A DNA stretch of 5,598 bases from an uncultured Alphaproteobacteria bacterium (GTDB lineage Bacteria > Pseudomonadota > Alphaproteobacteria > Bin95): contig CAJXVF010000203.1 in assembly GCA_913060845.1 (NCBI GenBank), forward strand, positions 1 through 5,598. Reading direction: 5' to 3'. Made by a program: the position numbers and the translations under genes. Within the stretch, counting starts at the first letter, position 1. Every line of letters starts with the position of its first letter. Shown here one piece after another: positions 1 to 5,598 of this stretch. Below the pieces are notes generated by a model. That model ran no database searches and was not told the DNA's origin. It worked only from the letters and a program-made list of their open reading frames with translations.

Positions 1-48
1 CGAGATGTAGAGAGGTCTCGTGGGCTCGGAGATGTGTATAAGAGACAG
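1..48 (+). other. Nextera i7-side library adapter (artificial)
   Basis: This is not genomic. Positions 1-6 (CGAGAT) match the end of the P7 flow-cell primer. Positions 7-14 (GTAGAGAG) match the Nextera i7 index N707. Positions 15-48 match the complete Nextera read-2 transposase adapter, whose last 19 bases (30-48, AGATGTGTATAAGAGACAG) are the Tn5 mosaic end. Genomic sequence starts at 49. An apparent ATG at 34-36 inside the mosaic end opens a frame that runs into the real gene and adds five false residues (MYKRQ). The match is base-for-base to adapter sequences I know, so the call is very secure. Confidence 0.98.
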
Positions 49-372
49 GATAAAGCTGGAGCGCGCTACACAATCAATGCTGGCATGGAACGCCGCACAC
101 CCGGCAACCTGAACCTGGCGTTCGACGGCGCAGATGCGCTGCCGCTCATCAATGCAGCACCTGATGTGGCGATCTCCACGGGCTCAGCCTGCTCGTCCGC
201 ATCTGTCGAGCCATCCTACGTCCTAAAAGCGATTGGCCTCTCTCCAGCGGACGCTGCACGCTCTGTCCGCATCGCCTTCGGGCGCCAAACAACAGAAGCC
301 GAAGCAGTACGCGCAGCGGAACGTTTGGCTGCAGCAGCGGCAAATGTCGCCCGTACCAATGCACCAGCGTAA
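49..372 (+). CDS. Cysteine desulfurase (IscS/NifS-like), 5'-truncated C-terminal fragment
   Basis: This is the C-terminal 107 residues of a PLP-dependent cysteine desulfurase (fold type I, class V aminotransferase family). The enzyme removes sulfur from L-cysteine as a persulfide for Fe-S cluster or thio-cofactor synthesis in the cytoplasm. Visible landmarks are RTPGNLNLAF near the start (compare RVPGNVNVSF of E. coli IscS), the active-site loop STGSACSSASVEPSYVL with the catalytic Cys codon TGC at 190-192, and ARSVRIAFGRQTTEAE, matching the conserved SIRFSxGRxTTxEE segment. The long SGSAC loop points to group I (IscS/NifS) rather than SufS. The PLP-lysine domain lies upstream and is lost at the adapter junction, so there is no start codon. 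The protein ends about 25 residues after the GRQTTEAE motif, without the longer tail by which E. coli IscS contacts IscU, so a NifS-like paralogue is possible and I give no symbol. The TAA stop is 7 bp before the ferredoxin start. Confidence 0.93.
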   Translation, partial: DKAGARYTINAGMERRTPGNLNLAFDGADALPLINAAPDVAISTGSACSSASVEPSYVLKAIGLSPADAARSVRIAFGRQTTEAEAVRAAERLAAAAANVARTNAPA

Positions 373-379
373 TAGACTG

Positions 380-706
380 ATGCCAAAAGTGACTTTTGTA
401 TACGCGGACGGACGCCGCTTGGACGCTGAGGCGCATGAAGGCGAATCAATCCTTGCACTTGCGTGGCGCTTAGACGCTGGCATTGAAGGCGACTGCGAGG
501 GTGCAATGGCATGCTCAACCTGCCATGTCATCTTGGAGGAGAATGCCTTCGACGCCCTACCCCAGCCCAGCGAAGAAGAGGATTCGATCCTTGACCTAGC
601 GCCAGGCGCCAGCGAGAGGTCACGTCTTGGCTGTCAGATCGTCATATCGGCAGAGATGGACGGATTGCTTATTCATTTACCTGCAACAGCGCCGTCATTG
701 CTATGA
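380..706 (+). CDS. fdx: [2Fe-2S] ferredoxin, adrenodoxin/FdVI type
   Basis: This is a 108-residue soluble ferredoxin that carries one electron at a time on a [2Fe-2S] cluster. Cluster ligands are Cys39, Cys45 and Cys48 in GDCEGAMACSTCHV (C-x5-C-x2-C) and Cys85 in RLGCQI, the spacing of vertebrate-type ferredoxins (ISC Fdx, Rhodobacter FdVI, adrenodoxin). The acidic stretch SEEEDSILDLA (residues 64-74) sits where adrenodoxins bind partners. It lies 7 bp after the desulfurase stop, so the two are probably one transcript. That context favours a role in Fe-S assembly, although related ferredoxins also serve cytochromes P450. The start at 380 gives the family-typical MPKVTFVYADG beginning. No good Shine-Dalgarno is visible, which fits translational coupling. 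An in-frame ATG at 359 would add seven residues and overlap the desulfurase. The open frame extends further upstream only by chance. Length and motifs are normal; the precise physiological role is inferred. Confidence 0.94.
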   Translation: MPKVTFVYADGRRLDAEAHEGESILALAWRLDAGIEGDCEGAMACSTCHVILEENAFDALPQPSEEEDSILDLAPGASERSRLGCQIVISAEMDGLLIHLPATAPSLL

Positions 707-779
707 AATACTCAAGTGGACTAAAATTGGTTTCAAACAAAGCTTTCTGCTTCAGCACTAGTTCACATTCAGGATTGAT
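707..779 (+). promoter_or_regulatory. AT-richer spacer with ribosome binding site for the acyl-CoA ligase gene
   Basis: This 73-bp gap between the ferredoxin and the ligase is visibly AT-richer than the genes. It contains AGGA at 771-774, five bases before the ATG at 780, a good Shine-Dalgarno at standard spacing. The perfect 8-bp palindrome AAAGCTTT lies at 739-746. I see no convincing -35/-10 pair and no hairpin followed by a T-run, so I cannot tell whether the ligase has its own promoter or is read through from the ferredoxin. Confidence 0.55.
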
Positions 780-2282
780 ATGAGTAAGACCAATTTAGGC
801 TGCATCTTTCAGCGGCATGTTGGGCATGAACGCCCGGCTATTGTTGACCTAAAAGACCCCAACTCGCCCATTAGCATCACCTATGACCAGCTGAGCGACA
901 TGGCCGATGCCGTAGCACGCAGATTGGTTTCTCGCGGCCTGGTTCCAGGTGACCGGGTGGGCATTCTGGCGCTGAACCGTGTTGAATATTTGGCCGTATT
1001 CTTTGGTGCCATGCGGGCGGGCGTAATTCCCGCCCCGATCAATATCAAATTATCCGTCGAGATGGTCGCCTACGTGCTTGGCGATGCAGGCTGCCAGCTG
1101 GCATTCGTGGAGGATGCCTTTGCCGATTTAGCACCAGCGGACTTGCCGAAAATATCATTCGACCGCGATTTCCAAAACTTTCTTGATTTTGGACCATTTG
1201 AAGCCATCGAAACAACGCCGGACATGCCCGCACTTCAGCCCTATACGTCGGGCTCAACAGGCAAGCCAAAGGGCGTTTTGTTAAGCCACACAGGCCAGAT
1301 GTGGGGACCTTCTACGGCGGATTGGATGCAGCCGGACGGAGCCTACCTCATCGCTGCCCCCCTCTATCACAAGAACGCGCTAATGGTGACAAAGAGCGCC
1401 TTTTTCACTGGCGCCCGCATCGTGCTGATGCCGCGATTCGACGCTAAAACTTACCTGAAAGCCATCGAGGACTACCGTCCAACGACCGTATCCGGTGTCC
1501 CGGCCATGGTCGCCATGTTGATGCTGGAGCAAGAGACGCTCGCAACAACGGATCTCTCATCGGTGACTGAAGTCTCCATGGGCTCTGCACCGGCGTCAGA
1601 ACTACTGTTGGCGCAAGTGAAACAGGTCTTCAACAATCCCCGCATCATGATCCAATATGGCGTGACGGAAGCTGGCCCCCGGATGTTTGGCGCACACCCT
1701 GATGGCAGTCCCCGCCCGCTCGGCTCTTGCGGTTATCCCCTGCCCGGCGGTGAAGTGAAGTTGGTCATGGATGAAGATAATCCGACCGACCCCGGCGGCG
1801 AAATGGCTGGCGAGCTTTGGGTGCGGAACCCAGGCGTCCTGCTCGCCTACCACAATCTACCAGAAGCCACGGCGGCGAAGCTGCCCGGCGATGGATGGTT
1901 CCGCACCGGAGACGTGCTCCGCCGGGATGCCCAAGGTTTCTACTGGTTCGTCAGCCGCGCCGACGACATGTTTAACTGCGGCGGCGAGAACATCTATCCG
2001 GCTGAAGTTGAAGCCGTTTTGGAAAAATACGGCGATGTTCTGCAAAGCGCCGTGGTGCCTATCCCGCATGCAGTAAAGGGCGAAGTACCAGTGGCGTTCG
2101 TGGTTTTGGCGGACGGCGCGGCGGTTAGCGAGAATGAACTGAAGCAATTCCCCCTCGCCAATGGCCCCGCCTATGCCCACCCTCGCCGCATCTTCTTCCT
2201 AGAAGCGCTGCCACTCGCCAGTACGAACAAGGTGGACCGGCGTGCACTGCTGGAAGATGCGCTGAAGCGCGTCGGGAATTGA
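780..2282 (+). CDS. AMP-dependent acyl-CoA synthetase/ligase (ANL superfamily), substrate unknown
   Basis: This is a complete 500-residue class I adenylate-forming enzyme. The family activates a carboxylate with ATP to an acyl-AMP, then usually transfers it to CoA. ANL core motifs are present in order: phosphate-binding loop YTSGSTGKPKGV (155-166), A4 region APLYHKNAL with His197, A5 YGVTEAGP (293-300), A7 GWFRTGD (372-378), hinge and A8 segment SRADDMFNCGGENIYPAEVE (392-411), and the A10 catalytic lysine in STNKVDRRAL (Lys484). The enzyme therefore looks active. There is no carrier-protein, condensation or reductase domain, signal peptide or membrane segment, so a stand-alone cytoplasmic CoA ligase is likeliest. 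It is somewhat short: the P-loop begins at residue 155, with a compressed stretch at about 110-150, where 4-coumarate-CoA ligases reach it roughly 30 residues later. ATG 780 is supported by AGGA at 771-774. Acid specificity (fatty, aromatic or alicyclic) cannot be read from the sequence. Confidence 0.93.
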   Translation: MSKTNLGCIFQRHVGHERPAIVDLKDPNSPISITYDQLSDMADAVARRLVSRGLVPGDRVGILALNRVEYLAVFFGAMRAGVIPAPINIKLSVEMVAYVLGDAGCQLAFVEDAFADLAPADLPKISFDRDFQNFLDFGPFEAIETTPDMPALQPYTSGSTGKPKGVLLSHTGQMWGPSTADWMQPDGAYLIAAPLYHKNALMVTKSAFFTGARIVLMPRFDAKTYLKAIEDYRPTTVSGVPAMVAMLMLEQETLATTDLSSVTEVSMGSAPASELLLAQVKQVFNNPRIMIQYGVTEAGPRMFGAHPDGSPRPLGSCGYPLPGGEVKLVMDEDNPTDPGGEMAGELWVRNPGVLLAYHNLPEATAAKLPGDGWFRTGDVLRRDAQGFYWFVSRADDMFNCGGENIYPAEVEAVLEKYGDVLQSAVVPIPHAVKGEVPVAFVVLADGAAVSENELKQFPLANGPAYAHPRRIFFLEALPLASTNKVDRRALLEDALKRVGN

Positions 2283-2293
2283 TCCAGAGCCGC

Positions 2294-2749
2294 TTAGTCC
2301 CGATGGATGGGATCTATCCATTTGACGGATTCTGGTTTCTCAATTGGCTCAACATCCAAATTCACGACGACTGATTCTTGGTCACTGCGAACAAGCACAC
2401 ATTCCAGCACCTCATCTGCTGATGCGTTGATTTCCTGGTGCGGTACATAGGGCGGCACGAAGATGAAATCGCCCGGACCCGCTTCCGCCACATATTCCAA
2501 CTTCTCGCCCCAACGCATGCGGGCCTTGCCTTTAAGCACATAAATCACGCTCTCAAGTGCACCGTGGTGATGGACGCCAGTCTTGGCATCCGCATGGATG
2601 TGGACTGTTCCCGCCCATAATTGCTTTGCCCCGGCTCGAGCAAAATTGATTGCAGCGGCGCGGTTCATGCCGGGGGTTTGCGGGGTATTGGTATCAAGCT
2701 CATTGCCCGGGATGACCTGAACGCCGCCGTGCTTCCATTGGTCTGTCAC
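2294..2749 (-). CDS. Small cupin-domain protein, GTG start
   Basis: This is a 151-residue single-domain cupin on the minus strand. Motif 1 is [16 protein letters not shown] (residues 59-74), giving H60-x-H62-x3-E66. Motif 2 is [16 protein letters not shown] (93-108), giving G-x5-P-x4-H104-x3-N. The four usual metal ligands (H60, H62, E66, H104) are therefore all present, and it should bind a divalent metal such as Fe or Mn. No DNA-binding domain or second cupin is visible. I recognise the type as a widespread bacterial cupin without assigned function, in which dioxygenase, isomerase and ligand-sensing roles all occur. The start is set at GTG (complement of 2747-2749), preceded by AAGGAAG at 2756-2762 and giving the N-terminus [16 protein letters not shown] longer frame from an ATG at 2845 adds 32 residues (rich in Cys, Trp and Arg) unlike the family and without a ribosome site. 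It is convergent with the ligase, 11 bp apart; a functional link is possible but unproven. Confidence 0.9.
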   Translation of the reverse strand: MTDQWKHGGVQVIPGNELDTNTPQTPGMNRAAAINFARAGAKQLWAGTVHIHADAKTGVHHHGALESVIYVLKGKARMRWGEKLEYVAEAGPGDFIFVPPYVPHQEINASADEVLECVLVRSDQESVVVNLDVEPIEKPESVKWIDPIHRD

Positions 2750-2755
2750 AATATT

Positions 2756-2762
2756 CTTCCTT
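2756..2762 (-). promoter_or_regulatory. Ribosome binding site that fixes the cupin GTG start
   Basis: On the minus strand this reads AAGGAAG, six bases upstream of the GTG at 2749. It is the only strong Shine-Dalgarno near the N-terminus and decides between GTG 2749 and the longer ATG 2845 reading. Confidence 0.75.
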
Positions 2763-2800
2763 ATTTTACGATACCTTCGCCAAGGAAATTGCGAGCAGAG

Positions 2801-2821
2801 ACCGGCCCAATCAATGCCGGT
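2801..2821. repeat. Inverted repeat ACCGGC-N9-GCCGGT
   Basis: Two perfect 6-bp arms (2801-2806 and 2816-2821) are separated by CCAATCAAT. It lies 51 bp upstream of the cupin start. It could be an operator or a small hairpin. No T-run follows, so it is not a typical terminator. Arms this short can arise by chance in GC-rich DNA. Confidence 0.4.
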
Positions 2822-2863
2822 GAAAGAATATGGACATTTACCCATCGGCTGGGTTCAACCGCT

Positions 2864-2904
2864 ACAATCCGCCTAGAATTGGCAAGTTTTCTACACAATC
2901 CGCC
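2864..2904 (+). repeat. Direct repeat ACAATCCGCC, two copies 31 bp apart
   Basis: Exact 10-bp copies lie at 2864-2873 and 2895-2904, start to start 31 bp, close to three helical turns. They are about 103-144 bp upstream of clpS. The first copy overlaps the -10-like TACAAT. Same-face spacing is what a dimeric regulator would use, but no binding protein is known from this sequence. Confidence 0.45.
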
Positions 2905-3007
2905 GTGCGGCAGCCGGGTGCCCCTTTCCCTTTGGCGCAAGGCCGCCATATTCTATCGGGAATGTCGTATACTGACGATGAGAGACCGAAATGATCGCGT
3001 GGACTTC

Positions 3008-3337
3008 ATGAGCGACGATAATGACAAATCTGGGGACGGTGGTTCTGATACCGGCGTTACCGTCCGCACCAAACCGGCCACGAAAAAGCCGGCGATGTAC
3101 AAAGTGCTGATGCTGAATGATGACTACACGCCCATGGAATTCGTGGTGCATGTGCTGGAATCCAACTTCCGCAAAACGCGTGAAGAGGCAACCCAGGTCA
3201 TGCTGCACGTCCACCGGCGCGGCATCGGCATTTGCGGCGTTTATACCTATGAGATCGCTGAAACGAAGGTGACCGAAGTCGTAGAATTCGCCCGCCGAAA
3301 CGAACACCCTCTCCAGCTGACGCTGGAAAAAGATTAA
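3008..3337 (+). CDS. clpS: ClpS, N-degron adaptor of the ClpAP protease
   Basis: This is a 109-residue adaptor that binds proteins with destabilising N-terminal residues (Leu, Phe, Tyr, Trp) and delivers them to ClpA. A flexible, polar N-terminal extension (residues 1-30) is followed by the ClpS core from [21 protein letters not shown]. Substrate-pocket residues align with E. coli ClpS: Asn37-Asp38-Asp39, Met43 at the gatekeeper position, and His69 in [21 protein letters not shown] (75-88) and the C-terminal [10 protein letters not shown] are also family hallmarks. It is the ClpS1 type, encoded beside clpA. ATG 3008 gives a normal-length extension (MSDDND), with only a weak GGA at 3001-3003 as ribosome site. 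ATG 2978 is in frame and would add ten residues ([10 protein letters not shown]) without a better site. The frame is open further upstream, to 2621, purely by chance. The stop is 18 bp before the clpA start, so the pair is probably one operon. Confidence 0.96.
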   Translation: MSDDNDKSGDGGSDTGVTVRTKPATKKPAMYKVLMLNDDYTPMEFVVHVLESNFRKTREEATQVMLHVHRRGIGICGVYTYEIAETKVTEVVEFARRNEHPLQLTLEKD

Positions 3338-3345
3338 CGAAACCC

Positions 3346-3350
3346 AGGAG
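3346..3350 (+). promoter_or_regulatory. Ribosome binding site that fixes the clpA GTG start
   Basis: AGGAG sits five bases before GTG 3356 and eleven before ATG 3362. The spacing favours GTG, which also gives the [15 protein letters not shown] beginning expected for this ClpA group. Confidence 0.8.
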
Positions 3351-3355
3351 CGCCC

Positions 3356-5553
3356 GTGCCTATGCTGTCGCGCACATTGGAAGAAACCCTGCACCGTGCC
3401 ATTGGTTACGCGCGAGAGCGAAACCACGAATACGCAACACTGGAGCATCTGCTCCTAGCGCTTGGAGACGATAGTGACGCCATCGCCGTCCTCCGCGCCT
3501 GCGCCGTCGATGTAAAGAAACTGCGCGCGGATGTAGCGGAGTATGTCGAGAGCGAATTCGAAACCGTCGACTACGAAGATGCAGACGCGCCAGACCCGAA
3601 GCCAACTGCTGGATTCCAGCGTGTGCTTCAGCGCGCGGCAATCCACGTGCAGTCGTCGGGCCGGGAAGAAGTGAACGGGGCAAATGTTCTGGTCGCCATC
3701 TTCTCCGAGCGTGAAAGCCATGCCGTTTATTTCCTCCACATGCAGGAAATGACACGCCTGGACGCGGTTCAGTACATCTCCCACGGCGTCGCCAAAGCCC
3801 CTGGCCGCAGCGAACGCCGTCGCCCAAGCGGCGAAGGATCCCGTCGGAATTCAGAATCCAACGGCGGCGGTAATGGTGGCGATGAGCCAGAGGACGAAAA
3901 GGTCGAAGCTGAAGCGCTAGAGGCTTATTGCGTTGACCTCAACGAAAAAGCGGCTGACGGCAAGATCGACCCGCTGATTGGCCGTGGCCCAGAGCTTGAG
4001 CGCGTCATCCAGATTCTGTGCCGTCGCACCAAGAACAATCCGCTACTGGTTGGCGATCCGGGCGTTGGTAAAACCGCCATCGCAGAAGGCCTGGCCCGTC
4101 GCATCCTCGAAGGTGAAACGCCGGAAGTATTGGCCCATTGCACCATCTACTCACTCGATTTGGGCGCGTTGCTGGCAGGTACCCGCTATCGCGGCGACTT
4201 CGAGGAGCGGATCAAAGCCGTCCTGAAAGAGCTTGAAGAACGCCCAGGTGCGATTTTGTTCATCGATGAAATCCATACGGTGATCGGCGCTGGCGCCACG
4301 TCCGGCGGGTCCATGGATGCGTCCAACTTGCTGAAACCGGCGCTTGCTTCTGGCACGCTCCGCTGCATTGGCTCGACGACGTACAAAGAATACCGCTCCT
4401 ACTTCGAGAAAGACCGCGCCCTTGTGCGTCGTTTCCAGAAGATCGATGTGAACGAGCCTTCTGTGCCGGACGCAATCAAGATCATGCTGGGCCTGAAGCC
4501 GGTCTACGAAGAGCATCACAAAGTCCGCTACACGCGGGATGCCATTAAGTCCGCAGTGGAACTGTCCGCCCGCTACATCAATGATCGGAAGCTGCCTGAT
4601 AAGGCGATTGACGTGATTGATGAAGTAGGCGCAGCGCAGATGTTGCTGCCAGAAGGCAAGCGCAAGAAAACTATTGATGTAAAAGACATCGAGGATATCG
4701 TCGCGAAGATCGCGCGCATTCCAGCGAAATCCGTCAGCAAGGACGACAAGACCGTTCTGGCCAATCTGGAAGAGCAGCTGAAAAGCACGGTGTTCGGCCA
4801 GGACCAAGCGCTGGATGCCCTTGCGAGCGCCGTCAAACTCGCTCGCGCCGGCCTCCGCCAACCAGAGAAGCCGATTGGCTCCTATCTGTTCGCTGGGCCT
4901 ACTGGTGTCGGCAAAACGGAAGCGGCCAAGCAATTGGCGAACGTTATGGGCGTGGAACTCGTGCGCTTCGATATGTCGGAATATATGGAGCGTCACTCCG
5001 TATCCCGCCTTATTGGCGCGCCGCCGGGCTATGTCGGCTTCGATCAGGGCGGCATGTTGACCGATGCGGTTGATAAAAACCCGCATGTGGTGCTGCTGCT
5101 CGATGAGATCGAAAAGGCGCATCCGGATGTCTACAACGTGCTCTTGCAGATCATGGATCACGGCAAGCTGACGGATCACAACGGCAAGCAGATCGACTTC
5201 CGTAATGTCGTGCTGATCATGACGACCAATGCAGGTGCGGCAGACTTAGCCAAACCCGCCATGGGCTTTGGCCGCAGCGTGCGAGAAGGCGACGATACCG
5301 AAGCGATCAACCGCATGTTCACGCCGGAATTCCGGAATCGGTTGGATGCGACCATCTCCTTCAAGGCGCTACCGCTGGAAGTCATTGACCGCGTTGTCGA
5401 TAAGTTCATTGCGGAACTTGAAGGCCAGTTGGCGGAACGCGCCGTCTCTATCGAACTATCGGCTCCTGCTCGCAAATGGCTCGGCAAAAAGGGTTACAGC
5501 CCTGAATATGGCGCGAGGCCGCTAACCCGGGTCATCCAAGAGCACATTAAGAA
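3356..5553 (+). CDS. clpA: ClpA, ATP-dependent unfoldase of ClpAP, 3'-truncated by adapter
   Basis: This is a hexameric double-AAA+ unfoldase that threads substrates into ClpP. 732 genuine residues are visible. The N-domain (1-145) includes the ClpS-docking region [18 protein letters not shown] and [33 protein letters not shown] low-complexity Ser/Arg/Gly/Asn linker follows (about 148-180). D1 has Walker A GDPGVGKT (233-240), pore loop TRYRGDF (276-282), Walker B ILFIDE (300-305), sensor-1 IGSTT and arginine-finger region RALVRRF (354-360). There is no ClpB-type coiled-coil middle domain before D2, which separates it from ClpB. D2 has Walker A GPTGVGKT (514-521), pore loop GYVG (558-561), Walker B VLLLDE (579-584), sensor-1 TTNAG, the ClpP-docking loop as MGF (636-638, the IGL/IGF position), EFRNRLD (658-664) and sensor-2 GARPLTR (719-725). 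The last genuine codon is AAG (5549-5551), in IQEHIK. Some 30-45 residues are missing through contig end, not mutation. The following CLLYTSDAADE is translated adapter. Confidence 0.97.
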
Positions 5554-5598
5554 CTGTCTCTTATACACATCTGACGCTGCCGACGAATAGAGAGGTGT
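5554..5598 (-). other. Nextera i5-side library adapter (artificial)
   Basis: This is not genomic. Positions 5554-5572 (CTGTCTCTTATACACATCT) are the Tn5 mosaic end in reverse orientation. Positions 5554-5586 are the reverse complement of the complete Nextera read-1 adapter. Positions 5587-5594 (ATAGAGAG) are the reverse complement of i5 index S502 (CTCTCTAT), and 5595-5598 (GTGT) start the P5 tail. The clpA frame runs through it to a false TAG stop at 5588-5590. Confidence 0.98.

Larger units (their letters stand above)
2750..3007. promoter_or_regulatory. Divergent intergenic region between the cupin and clpS
   Basis: These 258 bp separate two outward-reading genes and must contain both start regions unless transcription enters from elsewhere. 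On the plus strand TACAAT at 2863-2868 resembles a -10 box, but no good -35 lies at 16-18 bp. On the minus strand TAAAAT (complement of about 2763-2768) could be a -10 for the cupin, again without a clear -35. The region also holds a 6-bp inverted repeat (2801-2821) and a 10-bp direct repeat (2864-2904), listed separately. I see no tRNA, hairpin-plus-T-run terminator or credible small gene. Promoter positions are suggestions only. Confidence 0.5.

Noticed and set aside
30..48. Tn5 mosaic end considered as evidence of a natural Tn5/IS50 insertion
   Set aside because: It is joined to the Nextera adapter, index and flow-cell primer sequence, and the opposite end carries the partner adapter. There is no transposase gene and it is a library artefact.
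233..379. In-frame extension upstream of the ferredoxin from ATG 233
   Set aside because: It overlaps the desulfurase coding sequence in another frame, and the added Gln/Ala-rich residues are out-of-frame translation. The ferredoxin fold begins at MPKVTF.
2303..2321. ATGGAT-N7-ATCCAT hairpin as an intrinsic terminator for the convergent genes
   Set aside because: The stem is only 6 bp and AT-rich, no T-run follows on either strand, and it lies inside the cupin coding sequence.
2761..2949. 62-codon minus-strand frame just upstream of the cupin, considered as a leader peptide or small gene
   Set aside because: No Shine-Dalgarno precedes its ATG, the sequence is not recognisable, and it ends at the cupin ribosome site by coincidence. 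It more likely reads through the promoter region.
2621..3007. Long in-frame open extension upstream of clpS, giving a 238-residue reading
   Set aside because: The extra N-terminal sequence resembles nothing in ClpS, overlaps the cupin gene on the other strand and has no ribosome site. The ClpS core plus a normal extension starts at 3008.
3800..3900. Low-complexity Ser/Arg/Gly/Asn stretch in clpA as a possible insertion or frameshift
   Set aside because: The frame is continuous and the stretch sits exactly at the known flexible linker between the ClpA N-domain and D1, which varies in sequence and length across the family.
4151..5179. 342-codon minus-strand frame antisense to clpA
   Set aside because: It is a shadow of the strongly conserved clpA frame. 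Its His/Arg/Leu-rich composition is typical of antisense reading in GC-rich genes, with no recognisable domain.

Overview
This window is a short assembled contig of bacterial chromosomal DNA. An artificial Illumina Nextera (Tn5 tagmentation) adapter lies at each end, so the true insert is about positions 49-5553. The inserted DNA most resembles an alphaproteobacterium. The evidence is a ClpS1-type adaptor directly upstream of ClpA, an adrenodoxin-type [2Fe-2S] ferredoxin following a cysteine desulfurase, moderately GC-rich coding sequence, and protein sequences that read as alphaproteobacterial. I cannot fix the genus from sequence alone.

Layout, left to right. (1) 1-48: P7 tail, i7 index and read-2 adapter. 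(2) 49-372: C-terminal part of a cysteine desulfurase, cut off by the adapter. (3) 380-706: [2Fe-2S] ferredoxin, probably co-transcribed with the desulfurase. (4) 780-2282: complete AMP-forming acyl-CoA ligase (ANL superfamily). (5) 2294-2749, minus strand: small single-domain cupin with a GTG start, convergent with the ligase and separated from it by 11 bp. (6) 2750-3007: 258-bp divergent intergenic region with an inverted repeat and a 10-bp direct repeat. It should hold the promoters for the cupin and for clpS-clpA. (7) 3008-3337: clpS. (8) 3356-5553: clpA from a GTG start, lacking only its extreme C-terminus because the contig runs into adapter. (9) 5554-5598: read-1 adapter, i5 index and P5 tail.

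How the genes work together. Desulfurase and ferredoxin form a sulfur-mobilising and electron-supplying pair for Fe-S cluster assembly. ClpS and ClpA form the N-degron recognition and unfolding module that feeds the ClpP peptidase. ClpS hands over substrates with destabilising N-terminal residues, and ClpA unfolds them with two AAA+ rings. The ligase activates a carboxylic acid, probably to a CoA thioester, but its substrate cannot be read from the sequence. The cupin has an intact metal-binding set but no known function.

I see no mobile element, CRISPR array, RNA gene, toxin-antitoxin or defence system, and no convincing undescribed system. The most consequential observation is technical: both contig ends are library adapter with readable barcodes, and they create false coding sequence at each edge.
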